Shown here: positions 33,213 through 44,761 of the stretch, piece after piece
Numbering within the stretch: the first letter of the stretch is position 1
Layout: the number at the start of each line of letters is the position of its first letter
Source: Ryuthela nishihirai
Taxonomy: Eukaryota > Arthropoda > Arachnida > Araneae > Heptathelidae
DNA length: 64,000 nucleotides
NCBI GenBank assembly: GCA_038380435.1
Contig: JAWZYU010000010.1
Coordinates: 48,022,135-48,086,134 of the forward strand
Reading direction: 5' to 3'
The notes under the pieces: model-generated
Database searches by the model: none
What the model was told of the DNA's origin: nothing
Seen by the model: the letters and a program-made list of their open reading frames with translations, nothing else
Program-made: the position numbers and the translations under genes

Positions 33213-33597
33213 AGTTGGGTTATTTTATTTCTGAGCGGTACTTTTTCGCGCACAATGGGCTAAATGGCCAGGTCACATAGACCCCGAAGGATCAGAGAAG
33301 ATTAGGGGAGGGAACCCACTGGAACAACTGCTGGGAGACAGATGGTAGCCTCCAGTCAAGGCCATCCAGTGTGTTCTTTAACGTACACAGGATATGGCTC
33401 TCCCGCACACGGGACCACAGCTTAACGTCCCAAGCGACGGACGGCTGTCTTTCCAAGCCCATCGATGTCCCCTATTGACCGTGGGCGGGACGGGGAATTT
33501 TGCGGAGATAAATCTCAACTCTGACCCAGCTGGGACTCGAACCTGGAAACTACAGATTACAAGCTGAGCGCTACCAACTGAGCCACCCCCGCCCCCT
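33213..33597 (-). mobile_element. SINE, full length
   Basis: GGGTTATTTTATTTCTGAGC to GAGCCACCCCCGCCCCC. Edges ttgatttaccga and ttggtttactga match at 10 of 12 positions, a probable TSD. Confidence 0.88.
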
Positions 33598-33652
33598 TGG
33601 TTTACTGATCTAAGTACCATAATTGCTATTGACTCTTCAACGGCTTCAGGGC

Positions 33653-34041
33653 TTGGATTGGGTTGTTTTACCTCTGAGCGGCACTTTTTTGCACACCATG
33701 GGCTAAATGGCCAAGTCACATGGACCCCGAAGGCTCAGAGAAGGTTGGGGGAGGGGACCCACTGGAACAGCTGTTGAGAGACAGATGGTCGCCTCCCGTC
33801 AAAGCCATCCAGCGTGTTCTTTAACGTGCACAGGGTATGGCTCTCCCATATATGGGGCCACGGCTTAACGTCCCATCCGACGGACGGCGGCCTTTCCAAG
33901 CCCATCGGTGTCCCCTACTGACCGTGGGCAGGGCGGGGAATTTTGCGGCGATAAATCTCAACGCTGACCCAGCTGGGACTCGAACCTGGGAACTGCAGAT
34001 TACGAGCCTGGCGCGCTACCGACTGAGCCACCCCCGCCCCA
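33653..34041 (-). mobile_element. SINE, full length, 11-bp TSD
   Basis: Near consensus over its whole length. Exact ggcttcagggc at 33642-33652 and 34042-34052. Confidence 0.93.
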
Positions 34042-34404
34042 GGCTTCAGGGCGTAATTCTCTGCTAGATACTACTTTTTTTCCTAACTTCTCCGTACAAA
34101 CGACCTGGGGCAAACGACCACTTAACATCGGTCATAACTCAATCATCAGATTCTTCCGTCATCCAATGTTGACTGGAAAAAAGCTAGAGCTATTGTCCAC
34201 TCGCGCATCTGGGTGGACGCATTTTCCAAGGAAGTGGTGCAGCTGACAGTGGGGCCATAAATCTGTCTGTTAAGATTCCTATTATCTTAAGTTCTAACTT
34301 TGCTGTCCTCTTTTGTTCACGAAGCTGAATAGAGATGACGCAAAATTAAGGAATAATAAGCTCCCAATTTTGATGCTGATATAAATATTGATTCCTATAT
34401 GCAG

Positions 34405-34790
34405 GTTGGGTTGTTTTACCTCTGAGCGGCACTTTGTTGCACACTATGGGCTAAATGGCCGGGTCACATGGACCCCGAAGGCTCAGAGAAGCTTGGAGGA
34501 GGGGACCCACTGTAACAGCTGTTGGGAAACAGATGGTATCCTCCCGTCAAGGTCATACAGGTGTGTTCTTTAACGTGCTCAGGGTATGGCTCTCGCGTAC
34601 ACGGAGCCACGGCTTAACGTCCCATCCGCCGGACGGCGGCCTTTCCAAGCCCATCGGTGTCCCCTACTGACCGTGGGCAAGGCGGGAAGTTTTGTGGAGA
34701 TAAGTCTCAACGCTGACCCAGCTGGGACTCGAATCTGGGAGCTACATATTACGAGCCTGGCGCGCTACCGACTGAACCACCCCCGCCACC
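34405..34790 (-). mobile_element. SINE, full length, 11-bp TSD
   Basis: Near consensus. Exact cctatatgcag at 34394-34404 and 34791-34801. It abuts the 3' half of an older opposite-strand SINE and was probably inserted into it. Confidence 0.92.
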
Positions 34791-34801
34791 CCTATATGCA
34801 G

Positions 34802-35118
34802 GAGAGCATATTCTGTGCATGTTAAGGAAAACACTGTTTGGTCTTGATGGGAGGCTACTAAATGTCTCCCAACAGCTGTCCAGTGCTCCTTGCCCAACTT
34901 TCTCTGAGCCCTTGGGATCCTTGTAATGTAGAAATGTAGCCTATTTTTCCCCAAAAAATGTGTTTCTTGAAGGTATAACAACTCAATCTAACACAGTATG
35001 CATAGAAATATCGCTCAGTATGCACAGTATGCTTAGATTATTTGCGCCATGTGTTATTGAAGGTATAACAACTCAATCCAACACAGTATGCATAGAAATA
35101 TCGTTCAGAGGTAAAACA
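34802..35118 (+). mobile_element. Older SINE 3' half with internal duplication
   Basis: GAGAGCATATTCTGTGCATG to CAGAGGTAAAACAACC. Before the last 20 bp lies foreign sequence in which TGAAGGTATAACAACTCAAT...ATAGAAATATCG occurs twice (near 34967 and 35057). Confidence 0.7.
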
Positions 35119-35383
35119 ACCTAGCTTTTAATGAAAATAACAAGAACGTAACTAATTCAACAATTTATATGAATCCTTCTTTTTCTGACATTAATCATCC
35201 AACTTAATTTTATCTTGGCCAACATAAAAAAATGTAATGTGTAAGACTTATCATTCAGTCCAGAAGACTTAAATCATCATTATGCGAAAAAAAAAATCAG
35301 CAGTATCGAAAAACCGCCCTTTTTTTAAAAACCAATGTTTCTAACAGACTACAATTTAACAAATTCCAACTGAACGTTGTGTA

Positions 35384-35592
35384 CAGTCGCTCAAAAAAGT
35401 ATCCGAACACTATGATTGATTACAGAATTCATAAAAATATCTGGAAACTATTTTTTTTTTAAATTAGTGATCTGGCAACCTTCGTGTCACACGAAGGTTG
35501 CCAGATCACTAATTTCTAAAAAATTCGTTGCCAGATATTTTTTATGAATTCTATAATCAATCATAGTGTGCGGATACTTTTTTGAGCGACTG
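35384..35592. mobile_element. Palindromic MITE family P, complete
   Basis: TA on both sides (35382-35383, 35593-35594). Ends CAGTCGCTCAAAAAAGTATC and, inward from the right, CAGTCGCTCAAAAAAGTATC. The two arms are near-perfect complements over about 100 bp each, meeting at CGTGTCACACG. Non-coding. Confidence 0.9.
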
Positions 35593-35659
35593 TACTGTTG
35601 CTTTAGAACATTTACAGATTGACGAAGAGAAAGAATTTTCCCATGCACGATAGTGTGAT

Positions 35660-36352
35660 TCAATACACCAATGAAAGGAAAGAAACATTTAAACCAATGA
35701 AAGAAAAGAAACATTTAAACCAATGAAAGAAAAGAAACATTTAAACCAATGAAAGAAAAGAAACATTTAAACCAATGAAAGAAAAGAAACATTTAAACCA
35801 ATGAAAGAAAAGAAACATTTAAACCAATGAAAGAAAAGAAACATTTAAACCAATGAAAGGAAAGAAACATTTAAATCAATGAAAGAAAAGAAACATTTAA
35901 ACCAATGAAAGAAAAGAAACATTTAAACCAATGAAGGAAAAGAAACATTTAAACCAATGAAAGAAAAGAAACAATTAAACCAATGAAAGAAAAGAAACAT
36001 TTAAAACAATGAAAGAAAAGAAACATTTAAAACAATGAAAGAAAAGAAACATTTAAACCAATGAAGGAAAAGAAACATTTAAACCAATGAAAGAAAAGAA
36101 ACATTTAAAACAATGAAAGGAAAGAAACATTTAAAACAATGAAAGAAAAGAAACATTTAAAACAATGAAAGAAAAGAAACATTTAAACCAATGAAAGAAA
36201 AGAAACATTTAAACCAATGAAAGAAAAGAAACATTTAAACCAATGAAAGAAAAGAAACATTTAAACCAATGAAAGAAAAGAAACATTTAAAACAATGAAA
36301 GAAAAGAAACATTTAAACCAATGAAAGAAAAGAAACATTTGAACCAATAAAA
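35660..36352. repeat. 26-bp minisatellite, about 26 copies
   Basis: Unit GAAAGAAAAGAAACATTTAA then ACCAAT, with few substitutions (ACCAAT or AACAAT, GAAGG). The spacing is regular and there is no spacer, so it is a tandem array and not a CRISPR. Confidence 0.95.
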
Positions 36353-36355
36353 CTG

Positions 36356-37144
36356 CCTGACCCTGCTGGTTCGTTTTCTTCTGTCAGCAACTACATTCAG
36401 TTGTGTTCAGGATATTCTATTATCAATAAAGCTTTCTGATTACATCCCGAAGAGTTAAAAGTGATATATATCTCGAGTTCTTCCCCTAATCAAGGTTCAT
36501 ATATTAATTCTCTTTTCTCAATTGATTTTTTTTTTTTACATTTTCTTCTTCATTCAATTCCACCTCCTGTATCGGCGAAAAGTCAAATCACAAAACAGAA
36601 CTGATTCATCAACGGACATCGGACTGATCCTCAGATTCCTTAAGACCTCGGAAGCTTGCACAACGGGATAATATATCATTTTAGAGAGCTGGGGGGATAT
36701 TGCAAACTGCGATACGGAAAGCAAATAATGGTTCTTGCTGCTCCACAACTTGAACCAATTATGCCTTAGCTAAAGCAACCATCCATCAAGCGCTAGTAGC
36801 TAACATAAATTAAGATCGATGACACGAAGGCGCAAGTTTCTGGCTATATTAAATTTGTTCAACGCCATATTCCCTTGGATCACTTAGGGTAGTTTGGTGA
36901 TATATCTTGATCTGCACAGCGAACGCAAAAGTAAATCTTCGCCTTTGTGAGAGGTATTCATTATAGGGTGTTTGTAATACCTTTGCAGCTAAGGCATTAA
37001 ACTGAATAGTACTTATTGTATTGCTGGGCAAGTAAAGTTTCACATTTCTTAAAAGATTGTTATATTCCCTAGAAGATGTCTCTTGCGTGAATGCGTTGTT
37101 GAAGAGAATTATTAGACTTTATTATACAGTGTGCTCGTTAAATC
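36356..37144. other. Spacer without recognised gene
   Basis: Unique sequence; short minus-strand ORFs only. Confidence 0.4.
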
Positions 37145-37158
37145 CTCTTGTGCCTATC

Positions 37159-37442
37159 TCCCCGCACTGCCCACGGTCAGTAGGGAACACCGATAGGCTT
37201 GGAAAGACCGCCGTCCGTCGGATGGGACGTTAAGCCGTGGTCCCGTGTGCGGGAGAGCCATACACTGTGCACATTAAAAAACACGCTGGATGGCCTTGAC
37301 GGGAGGCTACCATCTGTCTCCCAACAGCTGTTCCAGTGGGTCTCCTCCCCCAACCTTCTCTGAGCCTTCGGGGTCCAAGTGACCTGGCCATTTAGCCCAT
37401 GGTGTGCAAAAAAGTGCCGCTCAGAGGTAAAACAATCCAACC
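37159..37442 (+). mobile_element. SINE, 5'-truncated with 14-bp TSD
   Basis: Begins inside the body at CCCCGCACTGCCCACGGTCA and ends AGAGGTAAAACAATCCAACC. Flanks ctcttgtgcctatc (37145-37158) and ctcttctgcctatc (37443-37456) match at 13 of 14 positions. Confidence 0.9.
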
Positions 37443-37456
37443 CTCTTCTGCCTATC

Positions 37457-38017
37457 GTTGTTACCCTTTGTATATTCGTCGATAAGACACGATAGTTTCA
37501 GCTTGTTATCAATTTACCTGAGAACATATAAAGATTATTAAAATGTTTTCGAATTATTGATTATTTGCGCCATGTGTTATTCATCGTTTTGCTGTTAAAT
37601 ACATAAATATATTTATTAATATAATCATAAAATAATATGTTTCGAAAGTTTCAGCTTGCTATCACCCGCGACTTTCCTTTCATAGTCGAAATATCATTAA
37701 ACATGTATAAATGAATATTTAATGGTGAAATAAACAATTTCGGTGGTAAAAATAGTTTGTTAAAAATTTTTCGCATTAATTAATTAATGTTTGACTTGTG
37801 GTTGCATAACTAGGTGAAGTGTCATTGCAATAAGTATAGCAACATAAAGAACACACAGGATTCTAGGGGATATGGGAGTAAATATTGACAATTATTTATT
37901 CACTGTCTACATAATGTTAATAAATGACTACATACTGTAGGAATTCAAGATTTAAAGAAACTAATTGAGATTTTTTACCTTCAATTTCATTTTCATAAAA
38001 TTTGCATATTGAATATA
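37457..38017. other. AT-rich spacer
   Basis: No gene. TTATTTGCGCCATGTGTTATT at about 37561-37581 is also found at about 35039-35059, with no further homology seen. Confidence 0.45.
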
Positions 38018-38900
38018 CACTTCCCTATCAAAATATTAGGGGCGGGGGTGGCTCAGTCGGTAGCGTGCCAGGCTCGTAATCTGTAGTTCCCCGTTTCTAG
38101 TCCCAGCTGGGTCAGCGTTGAGATTATGTCCGCAAAATTTCTCCGCCCTGCCCACAGTCAGTAGGGGACACCGATGGTCTTGAAAAGGCCGCCGTCCGTC
38201 GTATGGGACGTTAAGCCGTGGCCCCGTGTGCGGGAGAGCCATACCCTGTGCACGTTGATGAACACACTGGATGGCCTTCACGGGAGGCTACCATCTGTCT
38301 CTCAACAGCTGTTCCAGTGGGTCCCCTTCCCCAACCTACTCTGAGCCTTCGGGGTCCTTGTGGCCTGGCCATTTAGCCCATGGTGTGCAAAAAAGTACCG
38401 CTCAGAGGTAAAACAATCCAAAACAATCCAATCAAAATATTAGAGAATTTCCATGTTACGTCAATGAGAATCTAACCTTGAAGCTTTTAAAATATGAAAG
38501 TAATGGAAAAATGTGACTAAAAATAAATATCGTAATCAAATCTCTTTAAATCTCTATATTTATTCAGTATTTAAAGAGTTATGGAAGCTAGAATAGTTCG
38601 CAATATTAATGCTTCGTAAGACTTTATCTCAGAAATTAATTAAAACTTAAATAATAAGTATTGTTTTAAGCCATTTAATAAAATAAAATACATTTTGGAA
38701 GTTTCCTTAAAAATTATTTCAATATTATAAAAATTTGAATGATTTTTCATAACGCTTTAAATACCGAACCATATTGTTGAAAATTGCGATTAAAATAGAT
38801 TTGATCATGATCTTTAATTTATCGTCAGTCAGATTTGGGACGAAATGCATATTTTAGAAGCCCTAGAACTTCGAAGTCAGATTTGCATTTTCTTAACACA
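38018..38900. mobile_element. Tc1-type MITE split by a SINE
   Basis: After TA at 38016-38017, CACTTCCCTATCAAAATATT...(SINE)...CATGTTACGTCAATGAGA aligns with the start of the MITE at 62033. Later motifs CAGTATTTAAAGAGTTATGG and AATTAAAACTTAAATAATAA also align in order. The right end is eroded. Confidence 0.65.
38040..38430 (+). mobile_element. SINE, full length, 13-bp TSD
   Basis: Head GGGCGGGGGTGGCTCAGTCG to tail CAGAGGTAAAACAATCC. Exact atcaaaatattag at 38027-38039 and 38431-38443. Inserted in a MITE. Confidence 0.93.
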
Positions 38901-39088
38901 GAAATTCTCTCTGGCACGGCAGTGCAATTACCGTATTCAGAATATAGTGAGTTTCAAATTTGACGTTCCTTTGACTTAAGATAGAGATTTTCATTTTGTG
39001 TGTTTATTTTTGCCGTCTCTCTAAGGCTTATAGTTTTCATAACCATTTGCTTTCAGTTTTATTTAAAAATATGTATTCTTCTGGCACT

Positions 39089-39477
39089 GGGGCAGAGGTG
39101 GCTCAGTCGGTAGCGCACCAGGTTCGTAATCTCCAGTTTCCAGGTTCGAGTCCCATCTGGGTCAGCGTTGAGATTTTTCTCCGCAAAACTCCCCGCCCTG
39201 CCCACGGTCAGTAGGGGAAACCGATGGGCTTGTAAAGTCCGCCGCCCGTCGGATGGGACGTTAAGCCGTGGTCCCGTGTGCGGGAGAGCCATACCCTGTG
39301 CATGTTAAAGAACACGCTGGATGGCCTTGACAGGGGGCTACTATCTGTCTCCCAACAGCTGTTCCAGTGAGTCCCCTCCCCCAACCTTCTCTGAGCCTTC
39401 GGGGTCCTTGCGACCTGAACATTTAGCCTATGGTGTGCAAAAAAGTGCCGCTCAGAAGTAAAACAACCCAACCCAAA
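39089..39477 (+). mobile_element. SINE, full length, 12-bp TSD
   Basis: Head GGGGCAGAGGTGGCTCAGTC to tail AACAACCCAACCC. Exact tcttctggcact at 39077-39088 and 39478-39489. Confidence 0.93.
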
Positions 39478-39489
39478 TCTTCTGGCACT

Positions 39490-40063
39490 TTTTAACGACG
39501 TGATTCCATTGGTCCTTGCAGGTATCTCGACATAATACTTTAAGATACACTGACATTAATCATAAATAAGGTATAATAAATTGTTAATGATCTCAACTAC
39601 GATAACGAATCTAATTATCACAACTGTAATGATCACAACTCTATAAATCATATATTGCCAATGGATTACTTAGTAAAGGAAATAACAACACTCTAAAAGC
39701 ATCGAAATTAAAATATTTACTCAAATAAATAAATTTACGCCATGTTTAGTGTCACGCGATCCCCTTATGTTCAGATCTTACGACGAATTCCGTGCATTAA
39801 AATCTGCACTCTCGTCATTTCTCTATCAATCACGAAATGATGATACATAGCAGTGGAAGTGTTGACAAGATGGGAAATGGCAGAGCTCCGATGACTGCAG
39901 AATAACAGGAAGGGATTGTGATGAAGGTGACGACCATCGGGCTCCAAGAACGGAAAGATGAGGCTCTAGACTGCGGACAAATCCACTTAAATGGCGACGA
40001 GAAACTCTGACATCTACAGCACTCGACTCTTTTAGGGTCACAGGATTTTGCGACCATTCATCT
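39490..40063. other. Spacer without recognised gene
   Basis: Two overlapping minus-strand ORFs near 39826-40057 have no recognisable domain. Confidence 0.4.
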
Positions 40064-40071
40064 CTCTAGAC

Positions 40072-40473
40072 CAATGTTTCCGAAAGTAGGCGATACCGCC
40101 CCCTGGGGGGCGCTGTAACGATCCAGGGGATCGGTAGTAGCCTCGGGTGCAATTGGGGGGGGGGGGGCGGTGGAAGCATAAAGAAAGAAGGGAAGATAAG
40201 GAAAATTTGAATTTTCCTGTGTGTAATGCGAATGTTACTATGGTTGATTTTAATAAATAATTTTATAATTTCAAGCTTCAAGGTGTCTTATTTACAACAA
40301 CATCTTTCTTTACTATGTTGTAGGATGTAGGTAGAAATATAGATACATAAAAGAACGCAAATTTGTCACTGCATCTTTCTGTTTGTTCGCTTAAAGAAGG
40401 TAGATTTCCGGGGGGCGCTGAGTAATTTTTTTCTGAAAGGGTGCGGTAGGACAAATAAATTTGGGAACCTCTG
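40072..40473. mobile_element. hAT-like MITE with exact 8-bp TSD
   Basis: Exact ctctagac at 40064-40071 and 40474-40481. Ends CAATGTTTCCGAAAGTAGGC and, inward from the right, CAGAGGTTCCCAAATTTATT share the hAT CAGnGnTTCCCAAA pattern. GGGGGGCGCTG motifs lie near both ends. No transposase. Confidence 0.8.
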
Positions 40474-40481
40474 CTCTAGAC

Positions 40482-41496
40482 CCACACACATGCAAAGCCT
40501 CTGCAACGATGCGTGATAATGAATATTACGAAAACATAACTGCGTTGGTCTCGTTGTTAAATTTCTAAATAATACCAGACCATATGAGATCGTCATGTAA
40601 TTTAGGTTCATTTAAGATTCAAGGAGAAAAGATTTGTACCATTAGATATTTTACTGGCAGATGACGTATTCAAAATAGGTTGAACTTAATAGGGTATTAA
40701 TTTTGTAGTATTCAAACCAAATGGTTTAATTCGATGGTCAGGTTATTAATTTTTATTCAATTATTTTTCTTTTGAAGCCACTGTCTTACCTGTTGTATTC
40801 TGCTAATACTCGGGAATGGGAAAAATTGTCTTCATCCGAGCGGCAATCGAATCCAAGACCTCCCAATAGCATATCTAGTGTTCTGAATACAAAAATTCAC
40901 TAATTTCTAAAAAAAATCGTTGCTAGATATTTTCTGAATTCTGTAATCAACCATAGTGTTCGGATACTTTTTTCAGCGACTGTACAAAAATAATGATCAC
41001 TGTGAATATGAAAGACTATGAATGATTTTTGCTTAATTTATACTTTCGTTCGGATTAATTTTGCAAAATATCGGATTTCCTGTTAATATTTAATTTTTCC
41101 AGTACTAACCATGTTGTCATCCGCCGGTTAGAACCGTTTCAGTCGATCAGATTGTTGAAAATCACTTTTATTGCTGAAACAGTTGTTACTAAACAAAGTA
41201 ATTTGATATAATCCTTTTTTAATGACTTTGCTTTTAACACCAAACATTCTTGAACGCATTTCCGGGAATCAGCTCTCTAATTGATTCCCGTAAATGGGTT
41301 AAATAATGTTGTGTGTTAAAAGCAGCTGATTGTAAATAATGAAATGACCTATACCACTGGGTATAATCACTACGCATCATTTCCATTACATTATTTCCTT
41401 TCTTCAAAGCTGTGAAACACTGAAACACTATTTTTAATAGAAAATTAGAAAGAATCGACCGTATATTAGTAGATACTACTGCTTCTTGTACCTAGT
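40482..41496. other. Spacer with one MITE half
   Basis: AT-rich. It contains the family P half-element at 40897-40982 and no supported ORF. Confidence 0.45.
40897..40982. mobile_element. Family P MITE, right half only
   Basis: CACTAATTTCTAAAAAAAAT through TAGTGTTCGGATACTTTTTT to CAGCGACTG then TA. One arm of the palindrome. Confidence 0.8.
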
Positions 41497-41498
41497 TA

Positions 41499-42204
41499 CA
41501 ACTGCTCAAAAAATATCCGAACACTACGGTTGATTACAGAATTCAGAAAAAATATCTGGCAACGATTTTTTTTAGAAAATAGTGATCTGGCAACCTTCGT
41601 ATCACGTGATTACAGAATTCAGGAAAAATATCTGGAGCGTGTACAGCAACTGTACACGCTCCAGTTACCGTTCACAGCAAACTGGAGCGTGTGCAGTTAC
41701 TGCACACGCTCCAGTTTGCTGTGAACGGTAACTGCACACGCTCAATATTTCCGTGAGTGAGCCTACACGATCTAGTATCAAAATAATATGACCACCTACA
41801 GTCGCTCAAAAAAGTATCCGAACACCGTGGTTGATTACAGAATTCAGAAAAAATATCTGGCAACGATTTTTTTAGAAATTAGTGATTTGGCAACCTTCCT
41901 GTCACGTGATTACAGAATTCAGGAAAAATATCTGGAGCGTGTACAGGAACTGTACACGCTCCAGTTACAGTTCACAGCAAACTAGAGTGTGTGCAGTTAC
42001 TGCACACGCTCCAGTTTGCTGTGAACGGTAACTGCACACGCTCAATATTTCCGTGAGTGAGCCCACACGATCTAGTATCAAAATAATATGACCACCTACA
42101 GTCGCTCAAAAAAGTATCCGAACACCGTGGTTGATTACAGAATTCAGAAAAAATATCTGGCAACGATTTTTTTTAGAAATTAGTGATCTGGCAACCTTTG
42201 TGCA
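41499..42204. repeat. 300-bp tandem array of modified family P MITE
   Basis: About 2.3 units with an exact 300-bp period (compare 41761-41820 and 42061-42120). Each unit starts with the family P left arm (GCTCAAAAAAGTATCCGAAC) and passes GATTACAGAATTCAGGAAAA. It then holds two hairpins and a linker, CCTACACGATCTAGTATCAA. The third unit stops inside the left arm, where a Tc1 transposase relic begins. Confidence 0.9.
41663..41733. repeat. Perfect 35-bp-arm palindrome
   Basis: Arms AGTTACCGTTCACAGCAAAC...GTGCAGT and the exact complement, around a single T. Immediately upstream is a second hairpin, GGAGCGTGTACAG-caa-CTGTACACGCTCC. Both recur, slightly mutated, 300 bp later. Confidence 0.9.
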
Positions 42205-43035
42205 CGTACACGATTAATAGTATCTGCGATTAACAGCACGAAGGAGCAGGACGTCTACTCCCTCTCAGCTACGATCCTCTCTTGCAGCAGCCATTGGAAG
42301 GATTGTATCAGCTTCTACTGTGCGTAGAAGGCTTCATGACGGAGATCTGTAACCTAGAAGGCCAGTAATTTGCATACCCCTCACGTCACGTCACAGGAGA
42401 GAGCTGTTGAATTGGGCATGCACGCATTGCAGATTACTCTTCACAGATGAGTGCCCTGTACTCTTCACAGATGAGTCCAAATATTGCTTGCAGAGTAATT
42501 CCGGACATTGATGTGGAGAGAACGAGGTACCCGCTATCATCCCAGTAACATCCGTCAAACAGACAGTTACGGCGGAGGGAGCGTGTGTGTTTGGGGTGGC
42601 ATTTCCTTAGGTGGACGCACAGACCTCTATGTGTTGACGAGTGAGAACCTCAATGCTCAAAGGTATAGAGATGACATCCTGGATCCTTATGTAGGTCCTT
42701 ACGCTAGTGCAATAAGTGAAACAATCATCTTACAAGACGATGACGCTCATCCACACAGAGCTCGATTAGTGGAACAATATCTTCAAGAGGAGACCATTAT
42801 GCGCATGGAGTGGCCAGCTCGATCTCCCGACCAAAATCCGATTGAACATGTGTGGGATGCTCTAGGGAGACGTGTTGCTGCCCTCAACCCGCCACTTGAA
42901 ATAAAGGGGGAGCTTATTACTTCTTTAAAGGAATAATGGTCGTTACTCCCTACTGAGCTGATTCACAACGTCATAAACAGCAGGGAACATCGCTGTTGTG
43001 CCTGCATTTCTATAAGGGGTGACAACACTCCTTAT
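42205..43035 (+). pseudogene. Tc1-family transposase pseudogene
   Basis: Cut-and-paste transposase remnant. The N-terminal region reads QLRSSLAAAIGRIVSASTVR and RRLHDGDL, then a stop, RRPVICIPLTSRHRRELLNW and LFTDESKYCLQSNSGH (first catalytic Asp). The open part at 42508-42936 (142 codons) has GGGSVCVWGGISLGGRTDLY, QDDDAHPHRAR with the second Asp, and SPDQNPIEHVWD with the Glu at DD34E spacing. A TAA after LITSLKE precedes WSLLPTELIHNVINS and HRCCACISIRGDNTPY, the usual C-terminus. Frameshifts, a local duplication near 42440-42475 and stops make it inactive. The 5' end is lost at the MITE array. Confidence 0.9.
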
Positions 43036-43247
43036 TAAAAAACTTTGCCCATTCTGACTCCTCATTTTTGGACAAGTTCCTGTGTTATTTTTTTTACCAA
43101 AAATGTTTTCTAGTGTAAAATATTTTATGCCATTCTGAAACTAGCATTGTTATTCATTTTTCATCAGATTTCATTTAAATCATTCATATAGTCTTTTTTT
43201 GTTTGTCATAATTTTTCTGAGTGTTACCTAATTTATGGAAACCAGTG
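43036..43247 (+). mobile_element. 3' end of the Tc1 element
   Basis: Follows the transposase and ends TAATTTATGGAAACCAGTGT with TA at 43248-43249. The 20 terminal bases, read inward, equal the left terminus of the MITE at 16052 (acactggtttccataaatta). Confidence 0.8.
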
Positions 43248-43249
43248 TA

Positions 43250-43889
43250 TTTATAATAATAAAGAAATGATATTTTCACTTTCTTAAAATGATAGCTTAT
43301 TATTACATCCTAAATAGTTTGCTTTAGAAGTTGACAAATGGTTTGTTTGAAATGGTTATTCAATAATTTGCTTTAATAGAGGCTGAATATCTTATCGAGG
43401 AATTAGTAAATATCATATTTTAGACATTAAATATTAGGAGTTACTAAACAGTTTATTTGTAAATTTACTCAATAGCTTATTTTATAAGTTACTAACAGAA
43501 TTTCTCGGCATTAATCGGACCTCGATATAACCACTCGGAGTTACTCGAACCTCAATGTAACCACTCGGAGTAGCAGGCGTATTTCTAACGAGTGCGGAAA
43601 CACTCGTTCACTTCCTGGGTGACGTCACCGGTGGCGGAAATATTGTCTACCCGTAATTCCGCAGGTATTCGACCAATCGGTCCCGAATTTGGTGTAGCGG
43701 TCCCACTTACGTCTTGGTGCCTTTCAACCCTTCAGAGATGACACAGGAACAAAAGCAGACAAACACTTTATTTTATATATATAGATTAATAGCTCCTTTT
43801 AGAGTTTCATATTTAGTTTTACAACGATTTAATATGTAAATGGACTTTTTTAATAACTTTATGAATCCATTTTAAACATCTCACTAACC
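43250..43889. other. Spacer with short direct repeat
   Basis: ACCTCGATATAACCACTCGG is followed about 30 bp later by ACCTCAATGTAACCACTCGG (43519-43570). The GC-richer stretch 43580-43780 ends ACACTTTATTTTATATATAT and may be an unrecognised element. No gene. Confidence 0.4.
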
Positions 43890-44268
43890 CCTGGTCTATC
43901 TTTGATGAGAAAGGGGAGCCCGATGGACCTGGAAAGGCTGCCGCTTATCAGAGGGGACGAAGCCGTGATACCGTATATGCATGAGAACATTAAAGAACAC
44001 GCTGGATGGCCTTATAAGAGACTTCCATCTGTCTCCTAACAACTATTAAGTGGACTTCTTCCCCAAAGTTTTCTGATCCCTGGGATTCTTCTGACCTAGT
44101 CTTTTAGTTCATGTGCACAAAACGAGCAAATTATGATCTCTAAGTCAGTTCTCGGACCACTTTGTGTTCGTCAAGTCTGTTTTTTGACACTTCAGTTCTC
44201 TTTTCTCAAAGGGTTGCGGACCCCTTGCCTAAAGGGTAAACAAGCCTCAGAGGTAAAACAAATCAACA
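43890..44268 (+). mobile_element. Old SINE with an insertion near its tail
   Basis: Body from GGAGCCCGATGGACCTGGAA to TTTTAGTTCATGTGCACAAA. Foreign sequence (44127-44240) follows, then CTCAGAGGTAAAACAAATC. The insert contains TTGCGGACCCCTTGCC, reminiscent of a hAT terminus. Confidence 0.65.
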
Positions 44269-44300
44269 CTCATAAGAACTAAAACACAAAATATTTAAAT

Positions 44301-44665
44301 GGGTTTGGGTTTTTTACCTTTTTGGGGCTTTTTTTGCTCACAATGTGCTAAAATGACTAGGTCACAAAGACCCCAAGGTCTTAGAGAAGGCTAGGATAAC
44401 TGTTAGGTAACGAATGGAAGTCTCCCGTTAAGGCCATTCCGCACGTTCTTTAAAGTGCACGCTGAGCCACGGGCTAACATCCCATCCGACGGAAGGCTTC
44501 CTTTTCCCGTCCATCTTTCCTTTTCCCGTCCATCTGTGTCCCCTTTCTGACAGAGAGTAGGGTAGAAGTTTAACTTTGATGAATCTCAACTCTTGCCGAG
44601 ATGGAATCCGAACCTGGGAACTGCAGATTACGAGTCTGGAGCGCTACCGGCTGAGGAACCCAGCC
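44301..44665 (-). mobile_element. Old SINE, full length, degraded
   Basis: GGGTTTTTTACCTTTTTGGG to GAATCCGAACCTGGGAACTG and GCTGAGGAACCCAGCC. A short tandem duplication CTTTTCCCGTCCATCT lies inside. Confidence 0.75.
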
Positions 44666-44761
44666 ACATTTAAACAGGAATAACATTTAATATTTTTTAA
44701 ACGACTGACAACAGAAATTTTCTTCCTTTGTTGTTTGAAGATAACAAGAGTGGGACATTAT

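Noticed and set aside
35660..36352. Possible CRISPR-like regular repeats
   Set aside because: Units are directly adjacent with no unique spacers, in a eukaryotic transposon-rich context.
38040..38115. True tRNA gene at a SINE head
   Set aside because: D-arm and T-arm motifs are present but the acceptor stem does not pair and the unit continues into the SINE body.
42508..42936. Functional Tc1 transposase
   Set aside because: Only the C-terminal catalytic half is open; stops and frameshifts lie on both sides.
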